20,990 bases of DNA from Oscillospiraceae bacterium (GCA_020025545.1 JAHHRX010000030.1:1-20990), one strand, 5' to 3'; counted from the stretch's first letter, positions 12,851-20,400 are shown. Numbers and translations: made by a program. The notes: generated by a model not told the origin, from the letters alone.

Positions 12851-14254
12851 GTGTCTAACGAATTGACAAAAGCGGATGCACGGCGCAAGCGAAAAGCATC
12901 CAAACGGTCGGATACCTTGCTGAAAGCGCTCCAACACGGCGGCCCCGTTGTTTGGCTGTCCTGCCTCATTATGGGTCTTGGCAATCTGTTTGCAGGCCAA
13001 ATTGTGAAAGGTATTCTGTTTGCTGCCATGGAAGCAGCAATGATTCTGTTTATGGTTCGCCCCATGGGCGGCATCCATTGGCTCTCCATGCTTCCCGGTC
13101 TGGGTGAAGTAGAGACGAAGGAAATCTGGGACGAAGAACAGGGCGTTTTTGTATATGAGATTGGTGATAACTCTCAGCTGATTCTGCTGTACGGTGTTGC
13201 CACTGCGATTCTTCTGGTGGCGTTTGTCATTATGTGGCGAGCCTCTGTTCGCAGCGGTTATAAGGCACTCAGCATGAAGCGCAGCGGCAAGCATGTGCCG
13301 AACATTATTGAAGACATCAAATCTCTGTTTGATGCCAATGTTCATAAGCTCCTGATGACCCCGCCGTTTTTGGGGCTGCTGATTTTTACAATTGTTCCTC
13401 TTATCTATATGATTACCATGGCGTTTACCAACTATTCCAAGGTAGACAGCCACCTGATTCTGTTCGACTGGGTGGGACTGGAAAACTTCCGTGCCCTGTT
13501 TAACGGAAGCACCGTCATTGGCAGGCAGTTCTGGAGCGTTCTGCAATGGACCCTTGTCTGGGCGTTCTTTGCAACTTTCCTGAACTTCTTCTTCGGCACG
13601 TTTGTGGCCATGATCATCAATCGCCCCACCACCCGGCTGAAGGGCATGTGGAGAACGATCCTGTCCCTGACCATTGCAGTTCCTCAGTTTGTTTCTCTGC
13701 TGGTTATCCGCACCATGTTCAAGGACCTGGGTATTGTCAATAGCCTGCTGGTGGACTGGGGCGTGCTGGCAAAGGGCGATTTTCTGCCGTTTATGACCAA
13801 TGCCACATGGGCCAGAGTGTTTGTTATCGTTATCAACCTGTGGGTAGGTATCCCCTACACGGTGATGCAGGTCACGGGTATTCTGAAAAATATTCCTGCG
13901 GAGCAGTATGAATCCGCAAGACTGGACGGCGCCAATGTGGTGCAGCAGTTCAGACATATTACGCTGCCCTATATGATCTTCGTGCTGACTCCCTATCTCA
14001 TCACCCAGTTCACCGGCAACATCAATAACTTTAATGTGATCTATCTGCTGACCGGCGGCAACCCTGTTCAGAACGGCATGTCTGCCGGCGAGACGGATTT
14101 GCTGGTCACATGGCTCTATAAGCTGTCGGTGGACAATCAGCGCTATAATATAGCAGCAGTTATCGGTATTTTCACCTTTATTGTGCTGAGTATTGTGGCA
14201 CTGGTGACTTATCGCAGCTCCGGCTCCTATAAAGACGAGGAGGGATTCCGATAA
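12851..14254 (+). CDS. malF: Maltodextrin ABC transporter permease, MalF type
   Basis: A 467-residue inner-membrane permease. An N-terminal block with two or three membrane segments (about 33-70 and 108-130) and a soluble linker precedes the core transporter domain with six segments (about 172-455). The ATPase-contact EAA loop is at about 350-373 (EQYESARLDGANVVQQFRHITLP). The extended N-terminus is typical of Gram-positive MalF proteins. Translation starts at GTG 12851, supported by GGGAG at 12838-12842; no suitable ATG is nearby. It lies behind the intercistronic hairpin and overlaps the next gene by one base (TAATG). It forms a heterodimer with the MalG-type permease. Confidence 0.92.
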   Translation: MSNELTKADARRKRKASKRSDTLLKALQHGGPVVWLSCLIMGLGNLFAGQIVKGILFAAMEAAMILFMVRPMGGIHWLSMLPGLGEVETKEIWDEEQGVFVYEIGDNSQLILLYGVATAILLVAFVIMWRASVRSGYKALSMKRSGKHVPNIIEDIKSLFDANVHKLLMTPPFLGLLIFTIVPLIYMITMAFTNYSKVDSHLILFDWVGLENFRALFNGSTVIGRQFWSVLQWTLVWAFFATFLNFFFGTFVAMIINRPTTRLKGMWRTILSLTIAVPQFVSLLVIRTMFKDLGIVNSLLVDWGVLAKGDFLPFMTNATWARVFVIVINLWVGIPYTVMQVTGILKNIPAEQYESARLDGANVVQQFRHITLPYMIFVLTPYLITQFTGNINNFNVIYLLTGGNPVQNGMSAGETDLLVTWLYKLSVDNQRYNIAAVIGIFTFIVLSIVALVTYRSSGSYKDEEGFR

Positions 14255-15126
14255 TGGCAGATATGAAAAATCATTCTATGAAGCGCAGAAGAATCATTAC
14301 GGATGTTATCGTCCATGTGTTTCTTACAATTATGGCTGTCATCTGGCTCATTCCCTTTGTGTGGCTGATTGCGCACAGCTTCCGGGAGGAACCGGGACAG
14401 TTTTGCGAGACTTTCTTCCCAACAGCTTATACGCTTAACAACTACAAGCAGCTCTTTACGGATTTTGAGATCATGAACTTCCCCCGGATGTTCATGAACA
14501 CCCTGACCATTGCCATATTCAGCTGCCTGATCAGCACCGTGTTCGTGCTGAGCGTTTCCTATTGCACCAGCCGTGTGAAGTGGAGAATGCGCAAGCCCTA
14601 TATGAATATGGCGATGATTCTCAATCTGTTCCCCGGCTTTATGACCATGGTGGCGGTATACTTCATTTTGAAGGCCATGGGACTTACCGAGGGCAGAATG
14701 ATTCCCATTGCGCTGATTATCTGCTTCTCCGCAGGCTCCGGTACAGGCTTCTATGTTATGAAGGGCTATATGGATACCATCCCCAAGGCGCTGGATGAAG
14801 CTGCCTATCTGGATGGTGCAACCAAGTGGCAGGTATTTACCAAGATCACCATTCCGCTGTGCAAGCCCATGATCGTATACCAGCTTATCACTTCCTTTAT
14901 GGGCCCCTGGGTGGACTTCATTTTTGCCAAGGTGATTGTCCGTGCGGATGCCAGATATTTTACCGTTTCCATCGGTCTGTGGAATATGCTGGAAAAGGAA
15001 TATGTGGAAGACTGGTTCACCCGCTTCTGCGCCGGCTCTGTGCTGGTGGCAATTCCCATTTCTTTGCTGTTTATCGTGACCCAGAAGTTCTATCAGGAGG
15101 CCATGAGCGGCTCCGTTAAAGGTTAA
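14254..15126 (+). CDS. malG: Maltodextrin ABC transporter permease, MalG type
   Basis: A 290-residue permease with six predicted membrane segments (about 17-41, 84-104, 114-140, 149-168, 207-225, 258-278). The EAA loop KALDEAAYLDGATKWQVFTKITIPLCKP (about 178-205) closely fits the MalG consensus EAA-x3-G-x9-I-x-LP. GAGGAGGG lies about 10 bases before the ATG. The start overlaps the malF stop as TAATG, so translation is coupled. No ABC ATPase gene is in or after the operon; Firmicutes carbohydrate importers of this class commonly use a shared MsmX/MsmK ATPase encoded elsewhere. Confidence 0.93.
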   Translation: MADMKNHSMKRRRIITDVIVHVFLTIMAVIWLIPFVWLIAHSFREEPGQFCETFFPTAYTLNNYKQLFTDFEIMNFPRMFMNTLTIAIFSCLISTVFVLSVSYCTSRVKWRMRKPYMNMAMILNLFPGFMTMVAVYFILKAMGLTEGRMIPIALIICFSAGSGTGFYVMKGYMDTIPKALDEAAYLDGATKWQVFTKITIPLCKPMIVYQLITSFMGPWVDFIFAKVIVRADARYFTVSIGLWNMLEKEYVEDWFTRFCAGSVLVAIPISLLFIVTQKFYQEAMSGSVKG

Positions 15127-15132
15127 AACGAT

Positions 15133-16782
15133 ATGAAAATTTTGAAAACCATTCTCTGTGCTGCCATGGCGGCCCTGCTTTTGGCAGGCTGCGTCAGCGG
15201 CGGCGGAGAAACCGGCACGCCCGGTGCAAATGACGAAAAGCCTGCCTCTGCAATGCAGGATCGTCTCAATCAGATCGCCCAGCTGGGACAGAGCCCCGAT
15301 GATAACTACCGGGTCTGGTATGAGATCTTTGTCTATTCCTTCTGCGATTCCAACGGTGACGGCATCGGCGACCTGAAGGGCGTTACTAGCAAGCTGGACT
15401 ATTTGCAGGAGCTGGGCATCAACGGTATCTGGCTGATGCCCATTCATCCCAGCAGCTCCTACCATAAGTACAATGTCCGGGATTATTACGAAATCGACCC
15501 CGAATACGGCACAATGGCGGATTTTGAAGAGCTGCTGGCAGAATGTGAAAAGCGGGACATCAAGCTCATCATGGACCTGGTGGTGAACCATACCGGCAGT
15601 GACCATCCGTGGTTCCGGGAGCTTACAGAATATCTGAAATTCGTGCCGCCGATCCTTCCGCTGGACAGCAGCGAATGCAAGTATGTGGATTACTACAATC
15701 TGGCAGTGGAGGGCGGCAGCGGCTATCGGAAGATCCCGGGAATGGATTTCTACTATGAATCCAGATTCTCCGCCGATATGCCCGACCTGAATCTGGGCAG
15801 CGAAGCTGTCCGGCAGGAAATCCGCAGCATTATGGAATTCTGGCTGGGTAAGGGCGTCAGCGGCTTTCGTCTGGATGCTGCAAAGGAATTCTATTCCGGC
15901 AGCACCGAAAAAAATGTCGAAGTGCTGAAATTTCTGCAGGACACCGCTGTTTCCATCAAGCCCGATGCCTATATGGTTGCCGAGGTGTGGGACGATTTCT
16001 CTCAGGTGACCAGATACTACGAAAGCGGCATAACGAGCCTGTTTAACTTCCCCTTTGCTGCTTCCGGCGGAAAAATCACGCAGGTCATCCGCGGTGCAGG
16101 CAATGCCGCACAGGTTGCAGGTTTTGCCAAGGCTCTGGAAAAGGCTGACAAGGCATATCTCGCCAAAAATCCCAACTACATCGATGCACCCTTTATGAGC
16201 AACCACGATGTGGGACGGATTGCAGGCTTTGTGAGCCGCAGCGAGGACAAGACCAAGCTCGTGGGTGCCATGAATCTGATGATGGGCGGCAGCGCCTTTA
16301 TCTACTACGGTGAGGAAATCGGTATGGTGGCAGGTGCCGTCAATGATCCGTCCTACCGGGCGCCTATGTACTGGAATGACCGCCGTGCAGACGGCGTGAC
16401 CCAGCCGCCTCCCGGCTGCACCCTGCCGGATGAATATCCTATGGGCAGTCTGGAGCAGCAGAAAGAAAACGACCATTCTGTCTACAACTATTACCGTCAG
16501 GCCATTGCCATCCGCAAGGCGCTGCCTGTGATTTCTCACGGCAGAGTAACGGAGGAAGCCGCCCTGAATACCGGGTGCATCAGCGCCCAGCGGAAAACCT
16601 GGGGTGAGGAAAGCTGCATCATTCTCATGAACATCAACAGTCAGGATGCGGTGGTGGATCTGTCCGCATATGGGGACTGGACGCTTGCGGCCTCCCTCAG
16701 TGTGGGTGAAAATGAGGTAAAACAGGATGGAACCGATCTTTCTGTTCCGGCTTACGGTGTAGCGGTCATGCTGCCGAAATAA
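15133..16782 (+). CDS. Lipid-anchored GH13 alpha-amylase-type glycosidase
   Basis: A 549-residue surface enzyme. The signal peptide ends in lipobox LLAGC with lipidated Cys20, then a short Gly/Ser/Ala-rich linker (21-45). The catalytic (beta/alpha)8 barrel shows all four GH13 regions: DLVVNH (148-153), GFRLDAAK with Arg246 and nucleophile Asp248, AEVW with acid/base Glu284, and FMSNHD with His358 and transition-state stabiliser Asp359. A C-terminal beta domain follows (about 460-549). It should hydrolyse alpha-1,4-glucans outside the cell, next to the binding protein and permeases that import the products. It begins 6 bases after malG with a weak AAAGG site. No carbohydrate-binding module is visible. 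The exact product range (amylase, neopullulanase or maltogenic) cannot be told. Confidence 0.92.
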   Translation: MKILKTILCAAMAALLLAGCVSGGGETGTPGANDEKPASAMQDRLNQIAQLGQSPDDNYRVWYEIFVYSFCDSNGDGIGDLKGVTSKLDYLQELGINGIWLMPIHPSSSYHKYNVRDYYEIDPEYGTMADFEELLAECEKRDIKLIMDLVVNHTGSDHPWFRELTEYLKFVPPILPLDSSECKYVDYYNLAVEGGSGYRKIPGMDFYYESRFSADMPDLNLGSEAVRQEIRSIMEFWLGKGVSGFRLDAAKEFYSGSTEKNVEVLKFLQDTAVSIKPDAYMVAEVWDDFSQVTRYYESGITSLFNFPFAASGGKITQVIRGAGNAAQVAGFAKALEKADKAYLAKNPNYIDAPFMSNHDVGRIAGFVSRSEDKTKLVGAMNLMMGGSAFIYYGEEIGMVAGAVNDPSYRAPMYWNDRRADGVTQPPPGCTLPDEYPMGSLEQQKENDHSVYNYYRQAIAIRKALPVISHGRVTEEAALNTGCISAQRKTWGEESCIILMNINSQDAVVDLSAYGDWTLAASLSVGENEVKQDGTDLSVPAYGVAVMLPK

Positions 16783-16797
16783 CAGATCAAACGAAAC

Positions 16798-16829
16798 CCT
16801 CCTGCCGGGAATCCGGCAGGAAGGTTTTT
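16798..16829 (+). terminator. Terminator after the amylase gene
   Basis: CCTGCCGG (16801-16808) pairs with CCGGCAGG (16813-16820) around GAAT, extended by CCT/AGG with a one-base bulge, then TTTTT (16825-16829). It ends the maltodextrin operon; the TraX-like gene beyond it is read by leakage or a promoter not seen. Confidence 0.88.
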
Positions 16830-16852
16830 GCCGTTTGAAAGGAGACAAAAGA

Positions 16853-17635
16853 GTGAACGAAACATTGCAGAAAAGACCCTCCGGTATCAGCGCAAATGCA
16901 CTGCGTGTCTGGGGTCTGCTGTTTCTGGTGGTGGGTGTCGCCGGCAGAAGCCTGATTGAAAACCGGATTTTGGGTGTGGATCATTTAAACTCGGAGCAGC
17001 TTCTGGCGCTGATGAACCAGCACCCCGAAGCTATGACGGCGGCAACGGTGGCGCTTGTGTGCAAGGCAATCTATACCTGCGCTGCACCGATTTTTGCTTT
17101 TCTGCTGGTGGAGGGCTTTCGCCATACCGAAAATCTGACAGGTTACATTACCCGGATGGGCATTCTTGCAGCTGTCACGGAGATTCCCTATGATTTGGCT
17201 TTCAGCGGAAAGCTGATCAATATGGGCGAACAGAATCCGGTGTTTGCCCTGCTGGTGGGACTGATTGTTCTGTGGCTTTACAGCTCCTATCGGGAAAAAA
17301 GTGCGGCAGCCATTGCCGTGAAGGCGGTGGTTACCGTGTTTGCATTTCTCTGGGTGGGCATTTTGCGGATCGATCAGGGCCACAGCCTGATACTGCTTAT
17401 CATGGTTCTCTGGCTTTTTCGGAATAAGCAGCTCTACCGGATTGTGGGCGGCGTTACAACGGCCTTCCTTTGCAGTATTTTTTCCCCGTTTTACATGGCC
17501 TCGCCCATGTCGTTTGTGGCGATCTATCTGTATAACGGCGAAAAGGGCGCAGAAAACCGCATTTTTAACTATGTGATTTTCCCTGTGGTGCTGCTGGCAT
17601 TCTTTTCCATGGGGCTGCTGATCTTCCCGAAATAA
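16853..17635 (+). CDS. TraX-family multi-pass membrane protein
   Basis: A 260-residue integral membrane protein with about seven hydrophobic segments. The middle part (APIFAFLLVEGFRHTENLTGYITRMG, then VTEIPYDLAF and NPVFALLVGLIVLWLY) matches the TraX family, named for F-pilin acetylation but widespread in Firmicutes with unknown roles. The usual IDHIG motif of the first helix is absent here: that helix reads LLFLVVGVAGRSLIENRILG. The upstream TTG at 16835 has no ribosome binding site; GTG at 16853 has AGGAG at 16840-16844, 8 bases before it, and is chosen. It starts 23 bases after the operon terminator. No conjugation or pilus genes are near, so a cell-surface modification role is the most one can suggest. 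Confidence 0.8.
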   Translation: MNETLQKRPSGISANALRVWGLLFLVVGVAGRSLIENRILGVDHLNSEQLLALMNQHPEAMTAATVALVCKAIYTCAAPIFAFLLVEGFRHTENLTGYITRMGILAAVTEIPYDLAFSGKLINMGEQNPVFALLVGLIVLWLYSSYREKSAAAIAVKAVVTVFAFLWVGILRIDQGHSLILLIMVLWLFRNKQLYRIVGGVTTAFLCSIFSPFYMASPMSFVAIYLYNGEKGAENRIFNYVIFPVVLLAFFSMGLLIFPK

Positions 17636-17673
17636 GAAAAATGCGCACAGATACCCAGAGTGTCTGTGCGCAT
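17634..17673 (-). terminator. Terminator of cysK (minus strand)
   Basis: An 11-bp perfect stem (17641-17651 with 17663-17673) is followed on the minus strand by TTTTCTTATT reaching the end of the TraX-like gene. On the plus strand no T run follows, so it serves mainly the cysK transcript. Confidence 0.8.
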
Positions 17674-17684
17674 CAGCTTGTCAA

Positions 17685-17709
17685 ATGCCCCGGCTTCCTG
17701 CCGGGGCAT
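17685..17709. repeat. Second hairpin between TraX-like gene and cysK
   Basis: ATGCCCCGG (17685-17693) pairs with CCGGGGCAT (17701-17709) around a 7-base loop. It lies 4 bases from the cysK stop. Neither side has a good T run (TTTGA on the minus strand), so it is a weak terminator or 3'-end protecting stem. Confidence 0.7.
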
Positions 17710-17713
17710 TGCG

Positions 17714-18646
17714 TTATTGGGCAAACATAGGGGTGGAGAGATAACGGTCGCCGGTGTCGGGGAGCAGCACGACGATCGTTTTTCCTTCGTTTTCGGGCCG
17801 CCTTGCCAAAACTATGGCGGCGTGGAGAGCGGCACCGGAGGAGATCCCCACCAGAATACCCTCCTTTGTACCCATGGCACGCCCGGCGGCATAGGCTTCT
17901 TCGGTGGTGACGGGGATGACCTCGTCATAAATGCCGGTATCCAGCAGCCCGGGGATGAAGTTGGCACCGATGCCCTGCAAGCCGTGAGGGCCGGCCTTGC
18001 CGCCGGACAGCAGGGGAGAGTCTGCAGGCTCTACGGCAACCACCTTGACATGGGGATTTTGTGCCTTCAGATAGGCACCGGTTCCGGTGATGGTGCCGCC
18101 GGTGCCCACACCGGCAACAAAATAATCTACATTTCCGTCGGTATCTGCCCAGATTTCGGGTCCGGTGGTGTCAAAATGCGCCTTTGCATTGGCTGGATTG
18201 TTAAACTGGTCGGGAATGAAGCTGCCGGGAATTTCCTTTGCCAGAGCGCCGGCTTTCTCGATGGCGCCCAGCATACCGTCCTTTCCGGGGGTCAGCACCA
18301 GCTCCGCACCGTAGGCGGACATAATGAGCCGCCGCTCAATGCTCATGGAATCCGGCATGACGATGATGCATCGGTAGCCTCTGGAAGCTGCGACGGAGGC
18401 AAGACCGATACCGGTATTGCCGGAAGTGGGCTCGATAATGGCGCAGCCGGGCTTCAGCAGACCTTTTTCTTCAGCATCCTGAATCATAGCCAGTGCCGCC
18501 CGGTCTTTGACAGACCCGGTGGGATTCAGATATTCCAGCTTTGCAAGGATTTTTGCATTTACAGCCGGTTCCTGCTCCAAATGGATCAGTTCCAGCAGGG
18601 GCGTGTGTCCGATCAGCTGATCGGCAGATGTATAAATATGAGCCAT
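17714..18646 (-). CDS. cysK: Cysteine synthase (O-acetylserine sulfhydrylase)
   Basis: A 310-residue PLP enzyme making cysteine from O-acetylserine and sulfide. PLP-lysine Lys47 lies in NPTGSVKDR; the substrate loop is PTSGNTG (73-79); the phosphate-binding loop is GTGGTITG; QFNNPANAKAH and GISSGAAL are standard CysK motifs. Length and motifs are those of CysK rather than cystathionine beta-synthase. AGAGG lies 7-8 bases before the ATG. It is divergent from cysE, which makes its substrate, across a 137-bp region with back-to-back promoters. The leader is about 45 bases, too short for a T-box or SAM riboswitch, so control is probably by a DNA-binding regulator. Confidence 0.96.
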   Translation of the reverse strand: MAHIYTSADQLIGHTPLLELIHLEQEPAVNAKILAKLEYLNPTGSVKDRAALAMIQDAEEKGLLKPGCAIIEPTSGNTGIGLASVAASRGYRCIIVMPDSMSIERRLIMSAYGAELVLTPGKDGMLGAIEKAGALAKEIPGSFIPDQFNNPANAKAHFDTTGPEIWADTDGNVDYFVAGVGTGGTITGTGAYLKAQNPHVKVVAVEPADSPLLSGGKAGPHGLQGIGANFIPGLLDTGIYDEVIPVTTEEAYAAGRAMGTKEGILVGISSGAALHAAIVLARRPENEGKTIVVLLPDTGDRYLSTPMFAQ

Positions 18647-18698
18647 AACATAACCTCTATAAAATCAAATGGATAGGTTTTCTTAGGGGGGAGATTTT

Positions 18699-18727
18699 AT
18701 TATACTCCTGTGGTAGGAGGCTGTCAA
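18699..18727 (-). promoter_or_regulatory. cysK promoter
   Basis: On the minus strand: TTGACA (18722-18727), 17 bp, TATAAT (18699-18704), a perfect consensus. A 5-bp inverted repeat CTCCT/AGGAG (18705-18709 and 18715-18719) fills the spacer and could be an operator. Confidence 0.9.
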
Positions 18728-18732
18728 TGCGG

Positions 18733-18761
18733 TTGACATTAACCTGCTGATGTGATATAAA
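18733..18761 (+). promoter_or_regulatory. cysE promoter
   Basis: TTGACA (18733-18738), 17 bp, TATAAA (18756-18761), with TGA before the -10. Its -35 lies only 5 bases from the -35 of cysK, forming the inverted repeat TGTCAA-N5-TTGACA at 18722-18738. Confidence 0.88.
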
Positions 18762-18783
18762 ACAGCAAAAGGAGGCGTGAGCT

Positions 18784-19719
18784 ATGAGCACGATTGAGCA
18801 GCAGATTGAGAGTGTGGTGGATTCTATTCTGGAGGATTACCGGAGCGGTCGGGATATCGACAAAATCGACCTGTTCCGCCATCCGGACAAAGCCATCATC
18901 ACAGATATGATACAGAAGCTTTTGCGGATCGTTTATCCGGGCTATTTCCGGGATATATCCTACCGCGTTTATAATATTCAGCACCATTTATCCATGCTTA
19001 TTGAGGATGTGATGTTTAATCTGAACCGCCAGCTGACGCTGGTCTATCAGGCCGGCGGCATGGAACGTTCTCAGGCGGAAAGCAAGGCAGAAGCGGTCAG
19101 TCTGGAATTTTTTCGGCAGATCCCTACAGTCCGTGGGCTTGTGCAGACGGATGTTCAGGCGGCCTATGACGGTGACCCGGCGGCTTCCGGCAAGGACGAG
19201 GTAATTTTCTGTTATCCGGGACTGTTTGCCATTACGGTCTACCGGCTGGCCCATGTACTGTATACGCTGGAGGTTCCCATGCTCCCAAGAGTGATGACCG
19301 AGCATGCCCACAGCATTACCGGAATCGACATCCACCCCGGTGCGGCCATTGGCAAAAATTTCTTTATCGACCACGGTACCGGCATTGTTATCGGGGAAAC
19401 TACCGTCATCGGTGACGGCGTAAAAATATATCAGGGCGTGACGCTGGGCGGCCTGACCACCCGGGGCGGCCAGAGTCTCCGGGGGCAGAAGAGACATCCT
19501 ACAATTGAAAACAATGTGACCATTTATGCCGGCGCTTCTGTACTGGGCGGCGAAACGGTAATTGGACGGGATTCTGTGATCGGCGCAAACTCTTTTATCA
19601 CAAAATCCATTCCGCCTTGTACTACTGTCAGCATTAAAAATCAGGAGCTGCGCTTCAAAGCCAGAAACTGTCCCGGCTGCGAAAAAAGAAATTGCTGGGA
19701 CGGGGAGGAAAAAGCATAA
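18784..19719 (+). CDS. cysE: Serine O-acetyltransferase
   Basis: A 311-residue enzyme that acetylates serine with acetyl-CoA to give O-acetylserine, the CysK substrate. The helical N-terminal half (about 1-165) is followed by a left-handed beta-helix of hexapeptide repeats (about 175-280) with DIHPGA (His184), IDHGTGIVIGE (His197) and GQKRHPTI, all CysE hallmarks. It is of the long-N-terminus type. The tail has a small cysteine cluster, NCPGCEKRNCW (296-305), not part of the classical enzyme; it might bind metal or sense redox state, which is speculation. AGGAGG precedes the ATG. It lacks the very C-terminal Ile of enzymes known to form the CysE-CysK complex: the protein ends in ...EEKA. Confidence 0.95.
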   Translation: MSTIEQQIESVVDSILEDYRSGRDIDKIDLFRHPDKAIITDMIQKLLRIVYPGYFRDISYRVYNIQHHLSMLIEDVMFNLNRQLTLVYQAGGMERSQAESKAEAVSLEFFRQIPTVRGLVQTDVQAAYDGDPAASGKDEVIFCYPGLFAITVYRLAHVLYTLEVPMLPRVMTEHAHSITGIDIHPGAAIGKNFFIDHGTGIVIGETTVIGDGVKIYQGVTLGGLTTRGGQSLRGQKRHPTIENNVTIYAGASVLGGETVIGRDSVIGANSFITKSIPPCTTVSIKNQELRFKARNCPGCEKRNCWDGEEKA

Positions 19720-19782
19720 AGCTTTCCCGGACAAAGTAACCCCCGAAGAAGCAAAAACGGAAGGCAGAACCCTTTTGAGGGC

Positions 19783-19824
19783 AGAATAAAAGCCATGACA
19801 TCTGCATTGCTGAGGTCATGGCTT
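19783..19824 (-). terminator. Terminator of the spore-protein gene (minus strand)
   Basis: AAGCCATGAC (19790-19799) pairs with GTCATGGCTT (19815-19824). On the minus strand TTTTATTC continues from the stem; on the plus strand CCCC follows. It lies beyond the plus-strand cysE terminator, so the two transcripts would overlap. Confidence 0.65.
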
Positions 19825-19839
19825 CCCCAAAAGAGATAT

Positions 19840-19873
19840 GCGGAGAGACGCTTTTGCGCCTCTCCGCTTTTTT
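19840..19873 (+). terminator. Terminator of cysE
   Basis: GCGGAGAG (19840-19847) pairs with CTCTCCGC (19860-19867), extended inward by CGC/GCG, followed by TTTTTT (19868-19873). It ends 2 bases before the convergent spore-protein stop codon. Confidence 0.88.
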
Positions 19874-19875
19874 GC

Positions 19876-20070
19876 TTACTGCATGCCCTGCTCGTAAGCT
19901 TCCACCATCTTCTTGACCATCTGGCCGCCGACGGAACCGGCTTCACGGGAGGTAAGATCCCCGTTGTAGCCCTGCTTCAGGTTGACGCCAACCTCGGAAG
20001 CGGCTTCCATCTTCATCTGGCTGAGAGTATCCTTTGCCTTGCCGGAGCTCATTTTAGTGTCGTTGTTCAT
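19876..20070 (-). CDS. Alpha/beta-type small acid-soluble spore protein
   Basis: A 64-residue spore DNA-binding protein. The core MKMEAASEVGV (19-29) and DLTSREAGSVGGQMVKKMVEAYEQ (38-61) match the two conserved SASP segments; the second carries the TSR-x-GSVGG motif that contacts DNA. These proteins coat and protect spore DNA and are degraded at germination by the GPR protease, which cuts at a Glu in the first segment (here Glu22, in MEAAS). The open frame extends 24 codons further upstream, but the ATG at 20070 has AAAGGAG about 9 bases before it and gives the normal size. Transcription in the forespore by sigma G is expected from family knowledge; I could not identify its promoter with confidence. 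Confidence 0.93.
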   Translation of the reverse strand: MNNDTKMSSGKAKDTLSQMKMEAASEVGVNLKQGYNGDLTSREAGSVGGQMVKKMVEAYEQGMQ

Positions 20071-20092
20071 AGTTTTAATCTCCTTTTTTCTT

Positions 20093-20118
20093 TCTCGGGA
20101 AGAAATCGCTTCCCGAGA
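20093..20118 (-). repeat. Leader hairpin of the spore-protein mRNA
   Basis: TCTCGGGAAG (20093-20102) pairs with CTTCCCGAGA (20109-20118), a 10-bp perfect stem with a 6-base loop. It ends about 10 bases before the AAAGGAG of the spore gene and has A, not T, residues after it on the minus strand, so it is not a terminator. A 5' stabilising stem or translation control element is possible. Confidence 0.65.
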
Positions 20119-20371
20119 GAATCGATTTCCTTCCGTAGCCATATCTTATCCGAAATCCTGCCGGATATGAATGTGAATAAACGGAAAAGAACTCAGTTTT
20201 TTCCATTCTCGCGGAAAAAATGACAAATCCATATGCAGCGCCGTTCTGGGTTTTGTACGGCGCCCGCAGCCGGATGCCAAGGGTAAAATGTATTTTGTTT
20301 TTTGTATAAAAAATTCACATATTCAACAGAAATATACTTTGGATAAAAAGGGGATTTTCGTAAAAAATGGG

Positions 20372-20400
20372 TTGAATTTGCAGGGTTAATGTGATACGAT
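20372..20400 (+). promoter_or_regulatory. metF promoter
   Basis: TTGAAT (20372-20377), 17 bp, TACGAT (20395-20400), with TGA before the -10. A/T-rich DNA upstream could act as an UP element. The leader is about 75 bases. Confidence 0.7.

Noticed and set aside
12689..13957. 422-codon minus-strand frame
   Set aside because: It is antisense to malF, which has clear membrane segments and an EAA loop; the frame's His/Gln/Asn-rich translation resembles no protein family.
14227..16848. 873-codon open frame on the minus strand
   Set aside because: It lies exactly opposite malG and the amylase gene, both of which have complete motifs, ribosome binding sites and signal peptide. Its translation has His/Gly/Gln-rich shadow composition and no family motifs.
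18647..18783. SAM or T-box riboswitch before cysK or cysE
   Set aside because: Promoters are so close to both start codons that the leaders are well under 60 bases, and no conserved core motif is present.
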